In this document: in pieces, positions 26,465-39,914 of the stretch
Position numbering within the stretch: the stretch's first letter is position 1
Layout: the number at the start of each line of letters is the position of its first letter
Origin: Leptoclinus maculatus
Lineage: Eukaryota > Chordata > Actinopteri > Perciformes > Stichaeidae
DNA: 64,000 nucleotides
Reading direction: 5' to 3'
Assembly (NCBI GenBank): GCA_032191485.1
Contig: JAVDOI010000001.1
Span: forward strand, 32,391,885-32,455,884
Program-made: the position numbers and the translations under genes
The notes under the pieces: generated by a model
Database searches by the model: none
Seen by the model: the letters and a program-made list of their open reading frames with translations, nothing else
Told to the model about the DNA's origin: nothing

Positions 26465-27399
26465 CATTGCACACGCACACATTTGGTGACCTCTGTGGTT
26501 GTGAGGCCCAGACCTACCCGTCTACTCACACATTGATTAACCCTGAGAGTGTTTGGCCATTAGAGCCGATCTGCAGAAATCAAACCAATATGTGAACTCT
26601 GTGATTAGTGTCAAAATTGTTACAACGCCTTTCACTCAGAAACCAGAGCTCGGTGCATTCCAGTCCCGCTCTCCATATCTCTGGTATGAAATACAAATAC
26701 TCTACGATGAGGGAGAGAAGCACAGGAGAGATGCAGGGTGGGGGTTATCGAGCAGCTACATTTTTTCCATGTCAATTCGGAGAACATGTCACCCTGGTGC
26801 TCCCTCTCTCCCACCTTCTCTCTCTCACAGATACACACACACAATCAGTTGTGAAAATATTTCTTCAACGTCAAATGTCCAGGGGCTACTAAAGGCAACA
26901 CAATTCTCCCCAGCGGGAGGCAGATCAGAGGAGAAGTCTGCACTCTACCTGCTTTACTGACAGACCTCCCTGAAATCCACTTGCTGCCTTTCACCTGTAA
27001 AGGCAGCCGCACCGCATGGATACGATCCAATAACCCCACTGGGCAAAGGGCAGCAATACAACAGAGGCTTTCTGCCGGTGCAGACAGAGCCCCCGACTCT
27101 GAACATCAGCCAAAGACATAAATGCCTTCTGTATAATTTACGCCATCCAAAAAACCCAAAAAGCCAAGGACAGGAAAGAAGGACAGACAGTAGGGTTACA
27201 ATACAATGGTAAGGGTGATGGAAGGATGGGGAGGTAACAGGAAGGACTTTCACCACACTGCGTGGGTGATGAGGACACAGAGGCGGTACAATGGCGTATT
27301 TACACTGGGGGGGGGGATTTCTCTGCCCCATCCCCACCTCTGACTCAACGGCAATGTGCTGACTGGAAACTGCAAAAAGGTCACTTTCCATTTCATCTT

Positions 27400-27560
27400 G
27401 ACCAGGCATCTCTTTTAACGGTCTAATACACATCAATTTAGAGGAGTCTCTGACCTCGAGTTGAATATTTGCCATAGAGCTGCCCCTCCGGAGACCGGAC
27501 TTTCTTGTGTAACATAATAATCTAAATTGCAGAGTCATAATTGAGATATGATATCACGTA
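27400..27560. promoter_or_regulatory. candidate conserved noncoding block
   Basis: A unique block with GTCTAATACACATCAATTTA, then AATAATCTAAATTGC and GTCATAATTGAGATATG, giving several TAAT/ATTG cores. It also underlies the 5' end of a 194-codon minus-strand open frame, so a coding explanation is not fully excluded. Confidence 0.25.
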
Positions 27561-29107
27561 TCTCTCTCAGGGCTGGCTGGCTGGCTGGCATGAAGGCAGA
27601 GGCCGAGCAGGAAGTTAGCGATAGGAACAAATTGTTAAGAGGAAGGAAATGTTTAAGTCCAGAGGGATGGTAGCTGCTGATTCTGGCGTAACACACCTCT
27701 TGGGACAATTTAGGATTTAGGATACTATCAAAGCATATTGTGCTGACACTCTGAATTCTGTTTTTTTCATTATCTTGGTATGAAAAATACTAACTGACTA
27801 ATCCATGATACTTTGTGCTTTACTAAATCCTCTATATTTAGAACTGTGCACCGCTTTCCTGTAGTGTTACTTGAGCAACTACAACCACTTTGACCAGAGC
27901 TCTAGTCATTTTTTGTTGTCAGGTTTGAATATCCCAGCTAAGGTACGTATTCCATGTTTAAAAAGTGCTTACTTTAATTATTCTGTTGCTCCAACAGATT
28001 CTCTTCTTGTACTTCAATTTACATAATTTGAACAAATCTGATGCGCACATACATTTTTTGTGGGCACTCTCTGACCCTGCTTAATGCTTAACACACAACA
28101 CCATTGGTCTAAAAGGGACAAAAAAACTGTCAAATTAGGGAGAAGCATTGTCTGAAGAAAAACAGTATTCTGCATCAAAACTAGTCTTACCGGCAGTGAT
28201 GACAATTTGCAACCGTAGACACTTCATCAACAGTAGGTTTGAATAGATTTGATCAGGCAGAGGACCAACTCCTGGGATCCTGTTGATGCAGAGCAGGGTC
28301 TGACAGTCTATCCGAGTTAAATTGTTGTATAGCTTAAACTATTTGCTATTGTATCCCTTTTTAGCATTATTGGTTGATGCTTTTATTTATGTTGCAAAAG
28401 CTCAGAAAAATTTACCTCACTCTAAAACAAAAATCATTGCTTTTACGGCACATAATATTCACGATTTGTGTGAAAGTACTCGTGACAAAAACAACGGTTC
28501 GTAAAATATATCTATATTTAACTAAAGGAAAAAATCTTGCATGTGATGCTCCACATCCAGAGTACAGCTTACTATTTAGAAATATATTACATTATCTAAA
28601 TGTTAGGTGTGTTTGTTGTGTATCCTAGTTCTGCAACCGGTGAAAAGTATTACGGCCTCTTTCCATGCCCCCATTTGGGCCTATTGAAGCTTGTGTTGTC
28701 CTCTAATACTCCTCGGCGTTGATGGTGGTCATGTCCAGATGTGGGGCCTAGTCCTCTAGTCATGTAGACTAAACCTGTGGAGAGAAGAGCTCCAGACCTC
28801 CATAGGCTCAGTCCTCCGCTGTGGGGCTGCAGCCCACATGTGCACCCTCCAGCCTGAGTGGCCGCACCGCATTGCACACCATATTTGCAACAAAAACTTG
28901 TCAGTAAAGGCCTTTAAAAACATTTTATTTTTATTTTTTGTGCGATAGATACAAGAACCCCAACGTAAAAAGTGCGCAAAAATGTTGTGGCTCTGCGTAG
29001 TTCACTCACTTGCGTATGGCTTCATCTTTCACAGTTCAGAAATGAGTGAAAAAACACAGACATGTACATAAATGTCTGTGTTTTTTCTGTGTGTAAATGG
29101 TAGCAGC

Positions 29108-29331
29108 TATGATGTGAGGAGCCTCACTAAGGTGTTAGAGGGTAGTAAACAGATATGGAGCAGAGCGGACTCTTATGGTCTACCTACCAGCAGACCGCTC
29201 ACAGTTCACTACACATGGCACACTGGAGTGCTCTTTCTCTTTACGACTTTCTGTCTTTCTATCTGTGTCTCACACACTCCGTCGTTACCAACACAGTCTG
29301 TCCTCTCAACTTCAGAGATGTAACAGGTAAG
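29108..29331 (+). other. possible noncoding exon (splice-like borders only)
   Basis: A T-rich stretch followed by TAGCAG could act as an acceptor at 29107, and ACAG|GTAAGA at 29328-29337 is a strong donor match. One frame carries a stop three bases before the donor; another is open for about 60 codons without recognisable features. The signals could be chance. Confidence 0.12.
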
Positions 29332-30429
29332 ATACAAGTTTGTCCAAGTTCACCAGAATGAGCACACCTTTTATATCACCGGTTGTGTCCACACATACAC
29401 ACACATCTAGTCTGCACACCATCATTTAAGAGCCACTTGAAGAACAGATTGTTTCCACTATCTGTATTTCCTTTTCATTCTCTCTGTCCTTTTGTGATAC
29501 ACGTGGGAGAGCAGAAGCATCCAAAGTCGCATGTAATGGTAAAATTCCAGCAGCCTCACTCGGATGTCCCCTCTTCCTGCTATTCTATATGTGTCACCAG
29601 GCCTTTTTGAGGGGGCTCTTATGGGAGGCTTGCTGGCGAGAGATTTGTCTTTGCACACTCACGCACACTTGGCATGCACATATACATGCATATACACAAG
29701 TTGCACAGATGCCTGACACACACATACACACCCAAAGAGGGATAAATGTCAGGGATCAGTTGCAGGGTCTGGGTATGACCGTTAGGAATGCCAGCCGAGG
29801 CCTGTGGTCTGACACCTCTCGCTGTCTGTGTCGCTGTCAGCCATGGGAAACACTGCAGCCAAGGAGAGCCCCGGCCAGAGGGTGACGTGATGGGGCAGGA
29901 TGTGTTTCCAGTGGTGAGGTTTAACCATGCATGTGGACATGCTCAGAGACCTGTGGAGGAAATTCTCAGCACCCCTTGGCCTCTTTGTCTCGTGGGTGTC
30001 AGGAGCAGTGTGGCCCAGCCGGCCACACTAACACACATATTATCCAAACATCGGGTCCTTCACCATGTAGCAGTATACCTGGTGTTTCAGCTTCAGTTTC
30101 GTCTCTTAACTGTCATCTTTACCTGGAATCGTCCATTTTTTAGGCTAATTACACAAGCAGTGAAAGTTCCCTAGGTGACCATATGGTGGCTTAATAATTC
30201 ATCCAGTTCTACAGTCAAAGTTATGACTGCTCCCTGATGCTCTCTATAAATCCAAGCCTGTGATAAAAGCATCAGTCATTTACTTTCAAAAGCAATCCGG
30301 GAATTTTGATTGTTCCCATTGCGCCGCACGTTGATTTCGTCTGACAATATGAATGGTTCCTGTCCTTAATGGACCGTGACAATCCTACAGAGTCTCACAA
30401 CACGGCCACACGTTTTCAATCACAATCTG

Positions 30430-30552
30430 TACCCTTCCATTCATTCTCCTCTTTCTCTCTGACTCTCACACAGTGTTTATTTCTCTCACCCCCTCTCTCT
30501 CTAACTTATCCCCGCTCTCTTCCCTGCCCCTGAAACCCTCTTTCTTGCCCTC
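30430..30552 (+). repeat. pyrimidine-rich low-complexity tract
   Basis: C and T dominated with CTCTCTCTC and CCCC runs, interrupted by TTTAT and CACAG. Confidence 0.7.
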
Positions 30553-31627
30553 TGATAGAATTAGAGAGTCCTTGAACCATGGTGATCACGCTTCCTGAAG
30601 CAATTACTATTAAGCAGCGGTGGCAGAGAGCATAGCATGGAGTGCACTACAGAGGCGGGAGGCTGTTTACATGGAGCCCAGCCAGAGGTGCTTTCAGTAG
30701 GCTGGCAGAAAGAGGGTGCGGCCAGTCGGAAAGTGGGGGCAGTGGGCTTTGGGGGCATCAATTTGTTGGATCCAAGATGTAAGGATTTACCCACACGGTA
30801 TGAAATGTTAGGAAACGTTACATTACAGACAGATGTACCTCAGCTTCACATGGAAAATCAGAGTTCTGGTTACACACACTGTATACAGAAAGACAAGGAA
30901 TGAAGACAGATGGGTTGAGAAATGGTTCCTCACATTCACAGCATTTGGAAGTTGCTCATAAAATGGAGATATCATCAACATCAGATGTTTATTGCTTATT
31001 TCTACATTTCTATAGCAGCCTTCCACGTGACAAATAAGTAATTCGATTTTTTGACACTAAATAATGTCGACATATTCATGAAAAGAAAAAAAAAGTTCAA
31101 AAAAGTTATATAGAGGGTACAACGTTTTTTTTTTTTTTTAAACCAGGCCATTATTTTTCTCCTCTCTCCCGTCAATAAAGTACCCTCCTCCACCCTATCA
31201 TTTTATTCAACATCATGGTCTTCAGAACAAATTCAAGCGTAAACCAGCTGTTTATTTGTGGATTGGTCTGTGTTAAATCTAATTTGTGCAGGATGGGTGC
31301 TGGGAGACCCAGGAATCCCCTGCAGCCTTGGAGGAGGAAGAAGAGGAATGTGACCCGCAGAGGTCAGCAGTCCCCTCTCCTGGGTTACAGGGGCTCCTGC
31401 ACAAGGGCTGGGCCAGGGTCACAGGTCAGTAGGCTCGCTCATTCGGCTCTTCCCTGGCGCCTGCCGGCACAGCCCTCAATTTGTAAAGCGGTAGAGGGTG
31501 ACCCCAGAGGGCCTCTCCTGGCTTCCCTGACCAAACATAGTTCTTAAATACTACCAGCCTCCCCCTGATTCCCTTGTCTCCCTTTGACTCCCCTGTCCCA
31601 AAACCAGGACCTATAGTCTAACATAGG

Positions 31628-31667
<40 letters not shown>

Positions 31668-31671
31668 ACAC
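31628..31671. repeat. (CA)n microsatellite
   Basis: A CA array of about 44 bases with one AA interruption near 31661. Confidence 0.95.
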
Positions 31672-33510
31672 TCAACACCGATCCATCCTTAATAAGAGGA
31701 ATTACCCCAGGCAGGGGCAGAAGAAAAGGGGAGGGAGGAAGCAGGTATGCCGCCATCTCCGCCTCATTACTCCGTGGATTTATGTAGGATCATATGCCCT
31801 GTGTGTAGCGGTGCACTTGGGCGCTTAACTTCTTGACCTGCACTGTAAATAAGTAAATTAATAAATACAAAAGCCAGGCTGTCTGGGGATAGAGGTGGAT
31901 CAGAGAAACTTAGAAAGGTTAGTACACCAGATCTAACCTCCAAGGACATTTCTAACCATGTTATATCAACCAATACATTTATTTGTTAAATTAATAAAAA
32001 AAATGTTCTTCAAATGTTCTTAAATAGAAAAGCTGTCAGAACAGCTACCCTCAATGATGCGGACATTGATGCTGCTGCTGCTCAAGCTTTGAAGAAAGCA
32101 AAGGTAACATCCAATGTCTGACAGTCTGCTTCTGAGTGAGTTGCCGCTCTGTCTGTTTCCACTGATGAGAGAGACTGAGCTGTTTCTGATACTGACTGTT
32201 ACAGAGAGGCCAATTATCCTGGCCAATGAGGACAGGCCTCTGACAGCATAATTACAGGCAGCCTTTTCTTGCAGCAACCATATGCCTGGGTATGGCTACC
32301 AGTCACCCAGCGGTTGGGAATAGGAGACTAGAGGAAGGCAGAGTCAGGACATGGGGGTGGGTCTGAAGGTGTCTTAATCCACCAGGACCCAATGTCCTGT
32401 CTTGTCCTAGACTTTGGGGCCTCTCCATGGGCTGCTGAGAGTCGGAGCTGGGGCCTGATTTGGCCCAGCTGGAGGAAGCGGCGATCAGAGTTCAGTTGGT
32501 GCAGACAGAAGTAAAGTAAACAGCCGTGGTCACTGGGCAGGCCGTTAGCAGGCCTCGGACAGATGAGCAGGGGGCCGGGAAGACCACACACATACACGTA
32601 CAGCCAGACCACACAGGGGCCGGGGCTCAGGGGCCTACGCACGCAAGCACACACCCCATCGGCAGGGTTCCCCTGTGAGCAAAAGCATGCTTGCAGGTCA
32701 GGGCGGAGCAACATGGAGCATAGAGGAACAACAGACTGGCACAGAGCTGGCTTTGGACACTCTGATCGTGTGGATGAACCTTTAGATAGCCTGAGTATGA
32801 GAGACGCACTGACAGATCCGACCCTGTGACTGGAGACGTAATCCTGGAGTAGAGCTGCAAGAGAGAGTAAACACAAACAGGAAGCGATTCATAAGTACAC
32901 TGCTGTTCCTCTGCCAAATCTTAAAGTGCAGTTTGGAGAGTGTGTCTGCCTCCATGTTGGCGGCACGCACTCTCTTCCAGGGAAAAAACAAAACGTTCAT
33001 TAGCTGGGAAATCACATCATGTTGATAAACCAAAAGTCAAATAAGCAATTGTCAACAAGATTTATTTTTGTTTTAATTATTTGCTTTACCAAATGTCCCA
33101 AAAGGGGAAAAAAGCTTAATTGAGGGAAATTGTTTCATTAATTATGGATCTTTTACATTCAGAATAATTCATGTTGCATATCACCATCAATCCTTTTTTC
33201 AATAATTTTCGACAAAAAAGTGCATTTGAATACAAATTAACACCAGATAGTTTAAAAGCTCTTTAAACCCAAACTTACATTTTATTCACTGGAAATGCAT
33301 TTCAAGAAAAAAGACAATGTGTGGGGGGATAAAAACAAAGCAACTGTCTCTGCCACACACATGTGCACAGACATTAAGAAATTCAGAACTATAACATAAA
33401 ATACAATGCTGTTTTTATTTTTATTTCCCTCATATTTTTAAATGTAAAATCAAAAACACTGAATAAAAGCTTATCACACTGCAGACAACTATATTTGTCT
33501 CTCTCTCTTT

Positions 33511-33536
33511 CACACGCGCACACACACACACACACA
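33511..33536. repeat. short (CA)n
   Basis: A CA tract of 26 bases with one CGCG interruption, preceded by a short CT run. Confidence 0.92.
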
Positions 33537-33589
33537 GTTAGAACTTTGGCAAACACATTAACTAGCAAAAGCTAAACAAAAATAAACCA

Positions 33590-33593
<4 letters not shown>

Positions 33594-33675
<82 letters not shown>

Positions 33676-33695
33676 CTCTCTCTCGCTCTCTCTCC
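33594..33695. repeat. (CA)n-(CT)n compound microsatellite
   Basis: 79 bases of pure CA (33594-33672) followed by CT units to about 33695. It faces the TG array at 33767-33869. Confidence 0.97.
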
Positions 33696-33764
33696 CTTTT
33701 TCTCTCCACATAACCATCAGTCTCTTGTTTTATCTGGACAGTGTCAGAATGACCCATGGGAGAG

Positions 33765-33869
<105 letters not shown>

Positions 33870-33992
33870 ATCACCGTGACATAGGGTGGAGTGAGGAGTA
33901 ATGCATTCAATCACAATTACTCCCCACTGCCACCAGTCATGCCGCCTGCCTCACATCACCTTACCACTTGCGCATACACACATGAACGCTCG

Positions 33993-34023
33993 CACACACA
34001 GACACACACACACACACACACAC
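33993..34023. repeat. short (CA)n
   Basis: A CA tract of about 30 bases with one GA interruption near 34000. Confidence 0.92.
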
Positions 34024-34060
34024 TGAAACATAGGTCAGCATTTCCATTGGAAAGACATGA

Positions 34061-34390
34061 TGTACTCTGAGTTCGTCAGCGAGTCCAAGCTCACCTCCAC
34101 CGAGGATCTAGTGCAGCTGTCAGAGGGATCAGGCCGAGCAGGGCTGGGCTGCACCATCTGCCTGCTTACAACACACACCCTCCTGTGTATCAGTAATCCT
34201 CAGCACCCAGCCTCCCTCTTCTTTCATCGCTTATCTCCACATTTAATACCGCATTTATGATAACGAATGACAGGTAGCTTGGGCTGCAATCCCTCCATAT
34301 CTGGCCTTTAGCTCATAATGGTACGAGCTGCATTCTTCCTTTCTAGCTCAGGGCCCCGCAAGCCGTAATAAATCCTGATCACAGGGTGGG
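34061..34390. promoter_or_regulatory. candidate conserved noncoding block or exon-like block
   Basis: The first 110 bases (34042-34150) are open in one frame with GC-ending codons (GTC AGC GAG TCC AAG CTC ACC), which looks coding-like. However, the preceding sequence is a CA array rather than a good splice acceptor, and no donor occurs before the frame closes at 34258. The second half has TTTAATACC, TTTATGATAACGAATGA and CTCATAATGG, more typical of a homeodomain-bound noncoding element. Which reading is right cannot be decided from the sequence alone. Confidence 0.25.
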
Positions 34391-36846
34391 CAAACCACTT
34401 GCTAAAAGTTTTTCTGGCTGTAAAATAGGGAAGTAAATATGAGAATAAATATGAGATATGGTGCTAATGAACTATGCATGCCACGAGTCATTGAGTGCAT
34501 TGTGTATTTGTATGAGAGGAGGCACAAGCAACAGCAGTATTGTATTGCTGTATTGTCTCAGGATGCGTAGTTGAGCTGACCTAGAAATTCAAGGTCTTTT
34601 TGAGTAAAAGGAAGGACTCCTTCTGAAAGTCTGATTGAACTCTGAAGCTGATGCTGACGTTAGCTATTTTGTGTTCTTGAGCTAAGCAGAAGTTGAACTT
34701 TGTGTCTGGGGGTCAAGTCTGACAAGGACGTGGGTATGGTTCAGTGTCTGGACAGGAGGCTGGGGTCACTGGGTTAAAAAATGGCTTTGATTTGAGGTCA
34801 TGGATGCATGTTTTGAGGAAAAGTATTGGCTGTGGTCTGTAAAGGTAGAAAACGCTGTTGTGTAGCAGACAGATGATTAAATGTTGTTATGGTGAGATTA
34901 GGGTCAGGGTTGTGGGCAGTCTGGAGGGTCTGTGGTACTGAGGAGCAGAGGCAGAGAGAGTCCGGAGGAGCTCGACACTTGTCTGCCGGGTTGGGAGCTG
35001 GTGAAGGTCACGGAGCAGTGAAATATGGCTGTCAGGTAGAGGGGAAGAATAACACAGACTCTGTCCTTCCTGCTTTGCCACAAGAGCGTCTGAGTCGGGT
35101 GACATAGTGGGGTCATGCCCTGTACGCAGGCTGAGACGACGTTCTCTCTCACAAGTGCAGACATGAACGATTGACACTCACTGACAAAGACCATCATCCT
35201 ATAAAAAAAATTATACAAAAAGATTTTCTGAAGTGTCTCTGTGAACATCGGGTAAATAAGATAAGAGCTTTGCTGCAAGAAAGACACGGTAATGAAGATC
35301 ATTATTTGATTGTGTTTTTAGAAAGAATGAAAGAATGATTACTATGATAAAAAAGATGGATAAAGTTGCCATTAACTAACTTTCTGATCGAATAGTTACA
35401 CATTTTCAGCAACAAATCAAATCAGGATGTCAGTAAAAATGTGTTTTAAAACTAATAATACTTCATTATGATATAAATAGTATGTCGTTATTTTATTATT
35501 ATCAAACATTGGATTATTATATATTAAGTGGATGATATTTTAAAAAAGAAATTCATTTTTAACTGAATTGGCAATAGTCAAGCCTTTTTCTTTTAGCTAT
35601 ATGTTTGCATTTTATAGGGTTGGGTAGACCTAAAATAGACTTACACTTCATCTGTTTATTATATTTAATAATTGAGCATGCAGAAGCTTCAAACATTTCA
35701 GATGACAAGGGAATTACTATGTACCTTTTTCAGACATAATGCTGTGGTGAGACTGAGCCTGATTGAAGGGCGAGAGACGTTGGCTTTGATTCCTCTATTG
35801 TTTAATCACAGGAGGAGTCCTCGGCTCTCTAAATTGATCATTAATGTGAGTCGCACGTAGGCGACTTCCCTTTGACCCCCGACATCCTCCCGCTTGTTCC
35901 TCTTTGGAAAAGGAGGACCGACTGGCGAGGAAACCTTGCTGAGGGAGTAGAGCTACAGCACAGGAAGGCTCGAAAGAAAGGTGACTCATTTAATATTTCA
36001 AACGTGGGCAGTTGGTCCTAAAATGCAACAACACTTCCCGTTCAGGATGCTGCCAAATGCTGCGTAAATTGAGCAGGTCATGTATCTGTCATGTCATGTA
36101 ACACAAACCTTGTGTTTGCAGATGGTGGTCTCTGAAAATTTCCACAATTCTTAAATCTCAATTCTCAAATAATGATATCATCAGATAATATAATTATGTA
36201 TGAATGTCACTGCAAAAAAAGTGTCTTAATGATTTTTGTTTGTATTTTCCAAAAAGTTAATTTAAGAGAAGAAGGGTGAGGCTCGACAGCATGAAATATA
36301 TTGTCATTATTATTATTATCATTATTGTCATTTCCTGTTGATATTATACTCTGATATCAAATTGAACATTTATTGGTAGAATTATTTATATCAATACATA
36401 TAAAAAACTAAATATCATGTACATCTTTTATTAATTTTTGTTGTTGCAATGTCTCTTTTGTAGTTTATTCTTAGAGCACTCATTTACGACATAGCAGCAA
36501 TCCTCTTTATGTCAGGAGTAAAATCCATATTCCAGAGGAATCAAATTTAGGTTTAGGTTTGTCAGACGGATGGACTCAAACTCTATGTCTGGTTTTGAGA
36601 TGTGATGAAACACATCCAAATTGCACTGCTTTCCAGATGATGGCTTTTTTTTCTGTTATTATTGCTGTCTAACATGTCCAGTATACCGGCGATGCTTTAC
36701 ACGGGTCATAACCAACACATGACGCATGAAACATTTAAAGTCTGCTCTTAAAATAGCACCTGCGCTGGAGCTGAAAAACAGCCAGCTGTCTGTTTCACCG
36801 CTTTGTCGAAAATAAATAAATTAACTGTCAGCCCTTGCATGTTCTG

Positions 36847-36863
36847 AGCATGCATGCATGCAT
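36847..36863. repeat. (GCAT)4 palindromic run
   Basis: About four tandem GCAT units forming a self-complementary tract, followed by TTATTTATTATTATTA. Confidence 0.88.
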
Positions 36864-38016
36864 TTATTTATTATTATTACTATTCATAATCGAAATAGAA
36901 AAAAATAGCCATCAATTGTGTAACAAAAAGAACGGCCTTGCTTAAACGAGGATGCTCTGCAGTGACTACAAAATAATACTGTTGCAGTGATCAGTGACTC
37001 CTTCAGCTGTTAGCAACCTGTACAATATCAGGTGAAGTATTTAGAAGACATTAACAGCAAATATTTAGAATTTTGTTGATCAATATTTGGAATGTCTCCC
37101 TTATCAAAAGAAACACAACCACACCGGGGATTATAGTTTGAGTATTTACTCTTCAGGTCAAGGCCAGCTTAAAAGACTTAAAATAGACTTAAAATAACAG
37201 TTAATTTTGCACAAGGAAAATGGCGAGCCCACGTTCAAACAAACAATCAAATCAAACAATTAACACATTACTCTATCAAAAAGATGAGCCAAATAGAAAT
37301 TTCTATTTTGCCTTTTGCAGGGTATGGATGTTTAAAGTTTTCTTTAATAATGAATACAAACATGTTTTCTGCTTTTGGAAACATTTTTACAGCTATTGTC
37401 TCACTTAACAGGTATTAAAATGTTTGTCCTCAATAACCCAAGAACTATTCAAATAGAGCCCAGTTTAATTTCTTAGCCTGTTTCATTACATTACATGAGA
37501 TAAATCTACCAGGAGTCTGTCTGTAAACTCTATGACAGACGATATTGGACAAATAAAAGCACCAATAACGACCTACACGAAACAATATCACATATACGCA
37601 CTCATGATGGCAGTGAGTGTGTAACTGAGCGGCCAGTGTTAGTAAGTGTACGGTTTACTAATAGATCCCTCTAGATGGCGTTAACATGCTTTGAGGCTCT
37701 GTGGATTATGATGCGAAAACATACAATTCACTGAGAAAGAAAATCATCATTACTGTTATTTTGTATTCTTCATTAAAAAAAATTAAAAAGCGACTTATCT
37801 TTATTTCATTGTTTTGTGTCAGTATTGTGCACAGGATGTGTTTGTGTTTGGCACAGGCAGCAGCTGATAAGTCGCTTAACAAAAGTTATTTTGAGTATAC
37901 AAAGAAAATATGATTAATAGGAAAACAATACTCAGCACTGAGTTACATAGAAATTACATAAAAAAAAGAAAATACATTCAATTTTAAATAAGCGCAATCT
38001 AGAGCATCTCTGTTTT

Positions 38017-38073
<57 letters not shown>
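38017..38073. repeat. (CT)n-(CA)n compound microsatellite
   Basis: About 13 bases of CT followed by about 44 bases of pure CA. Confidence 0.96.
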
Positions 38074-38078
<5 letters not shown>

Positions 38079-38875
38079 CGGGTCATTGCTCAGAGACACT
38101 TTGTTGGGCCTGTTGCCCTTTCTCAGATTTTCACATATCTGCTGCACTAAATGCTCATAATTGATGCATCTGTCGGTCAGCTGGCAGCCCATGATTGGGC
38201 TAAAACAGTCCTGCGGGTGCGGTGCACGAAGCAGAGTCTCACAGACCCCTTACATCTAATGATTTGGGGTCCCAGGGTCCCAGGCTCCATGGCTGTGTGG
38301 TCCTGAACAGACACAGCAGGCTCAGTGAAAGGCAGCCCCCCCTCTGGGACAGAAACAACATTCATTCTCTGGATCAAATAGCAGCATAACACTCTAGTCG
38401 ACATCAGATCTCAGCACAAAAGCACTGTTGTGTCACTCAATATCAAACAGAGACATGCATTTAGACAACATACAAGGTCCGTCTCACCACAATGTAGAAA
38501 CACGTTCATCTTGTGAAAGCATTACAACCAGTAGATTCTATGGTCAGTGTTTGATTCTCCCATTGGAATTTTGAGGATAAAACGGTATTAAATGGATATA
38601 ATTTATATTTTATTTTTCAATGTTTAATTTTTATATATGAATTTGTTAATCGCTGGTCTTTCTCATGTGTGCAAGTTTTTTTTTCCTTCATCTATATATA
38701 GAAACAGTAATGGATTACAATCCTGAGGCATCCAGAGATGGAATAAAAGCCAAGGGGATCTGAGTGATTGCTACTATAAAACATCTCCCAGGCCTTGTAG
38801 AGCTGTAAAGGACAAAGAGAGATAGTCGGACAGGCCTGTTCTCAGGCTGCAAACAGGCGTCTGGTTGCCTTCAAG

Positions 38876-39000
38876 ACAGCTCTGTGTCTCTCCCTCTATT
38901 TTATTCTCTTTCTTTTCCCAACATTCTCTTTGTTTCTCTTTCTATCGTCTCTTTTCACACTTAACTCTCTTTCTGAGTTGCTTCTCCGTGTCTTTCCTTG
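38876..39000 (+). repeat. pyrimidine-rich low-complexity tract
   Basis: Irregular TTCTCTTT and TCTCTTTC motifs over about 120 bases, with a few purine interruptions. Confidence 0.7.
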
Positions 39001-39045
39001 TTGTAACCATCAGGCATTGCTCTGGAAGGGCTATTTAAGGATATG

Positions 39046-39051
39046 CGTGTG

Positions 39052-39089
<38 letters not shown>
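39046..39089. repeat. (TG)n microsatellite
   Basis: An imperfect start (GTGTGCATG) and then a pure TG tract to 39088. A complementary CA array follows about 170 bases later. Confidence 0.95.
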
Positions 39090-39090
<1 letters not shown>

Positions 39091-39256
39091 TGGCAGGGGT
39101 TAAGGCAGAAGTCTGGGGAAACAGTAACCAGAGAGTGTCCCTGATGTGTCGGATGGGGTCACAGAGAATTGGGGGTCTTCTGTGACCCATCACGGAGCAG
39201 AGCGGTCGACAGGGAGTTTTTATCACATCACACTGTCATTCACAAATCAACTTCTC

Positions 39257-39295
39257 CACACACACAAACACACACAAACACACACACACACACAC
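39257..39295. repeat. (CA)n microsatellite with AACA interruptions
   Basis: An array of about 39 bases broken twice by AA. Confidence 0.94.
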
Positions 39296-39804
39296 TGGCT
39301 GACAAACACATGCATGCATGTAAAGCAATGACAGACTTTTCTCCTGTGTTTCTGTAGAAACAGCCGTTTGCAACACATGCGTCATGTTCTAAGACTGTAC
39401 AATTCAACCTTTATTTTTGATTTGCCCAGTTTCCCCTTTAGAAGTGACACAACACAAAACACAAGCATGAGTATTCGCAAACACGCATAACACAAACAAC
39501 TACACAGATTGACGTCATGATCAGAAATAATGGGGTGTTAACATGTAGTTCAAATGAAGCTGAAAGTAAATCCAAGGCTTAAATGTGTGCCGCACGTCAC
39601 TTCAATATCAAGGTAAACAGATACAATTTCAGATTTTCCAAATTAACGTTTTTCTTCACATGCAAAAGCTGTCAGGAGAATGAATTTACCCACATTCCTG
39701 TGCACTCATTACGGGCAGAAACTGGATTACTTCTTATGTGGGTGAGTGTTCAAGTACTTTAATTCTAGTCTCATGTTTGTGTTGTGTGTATCTCTGCCTC
39801 TATG

Positions 39805-39914
<110 letters not shown>

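Larger units (their letters stand above)
25952..33500. other. noncoding segment with GC-rich unique blocks
   Basis: No gene is supported. The longest non-repeat open frames of the window lie here on the minus strand (26954-27538, 194 codons; 32328-32876, 182 codons). They coincide with GC-richer unique sequence, have no recognised domains and are within what chance allows. 28660-28880 and 31270-31550 are GC-rich unique patches. 29108-29331 has exon-like borders but no convincing reading frame. A T-run lies near 31124-31139. 33050-33480 is AT-rich. Confidence 0.65.

Noticed and set aside
28690..28760. Short minus-strand frame ending in an Ala-Glu-Glu-Tyr-stop tail, looking like a terminal exon
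   Set aside because: Only about 14 codons after an upstream in-frame stop, and the putative acceptor has no pyrimidine tract.
32328..32876. 182-codon minus-strand open frame
   Set aside because: Lies over GC-rich unique sequence with competing frames on both strands and no recognised motif.
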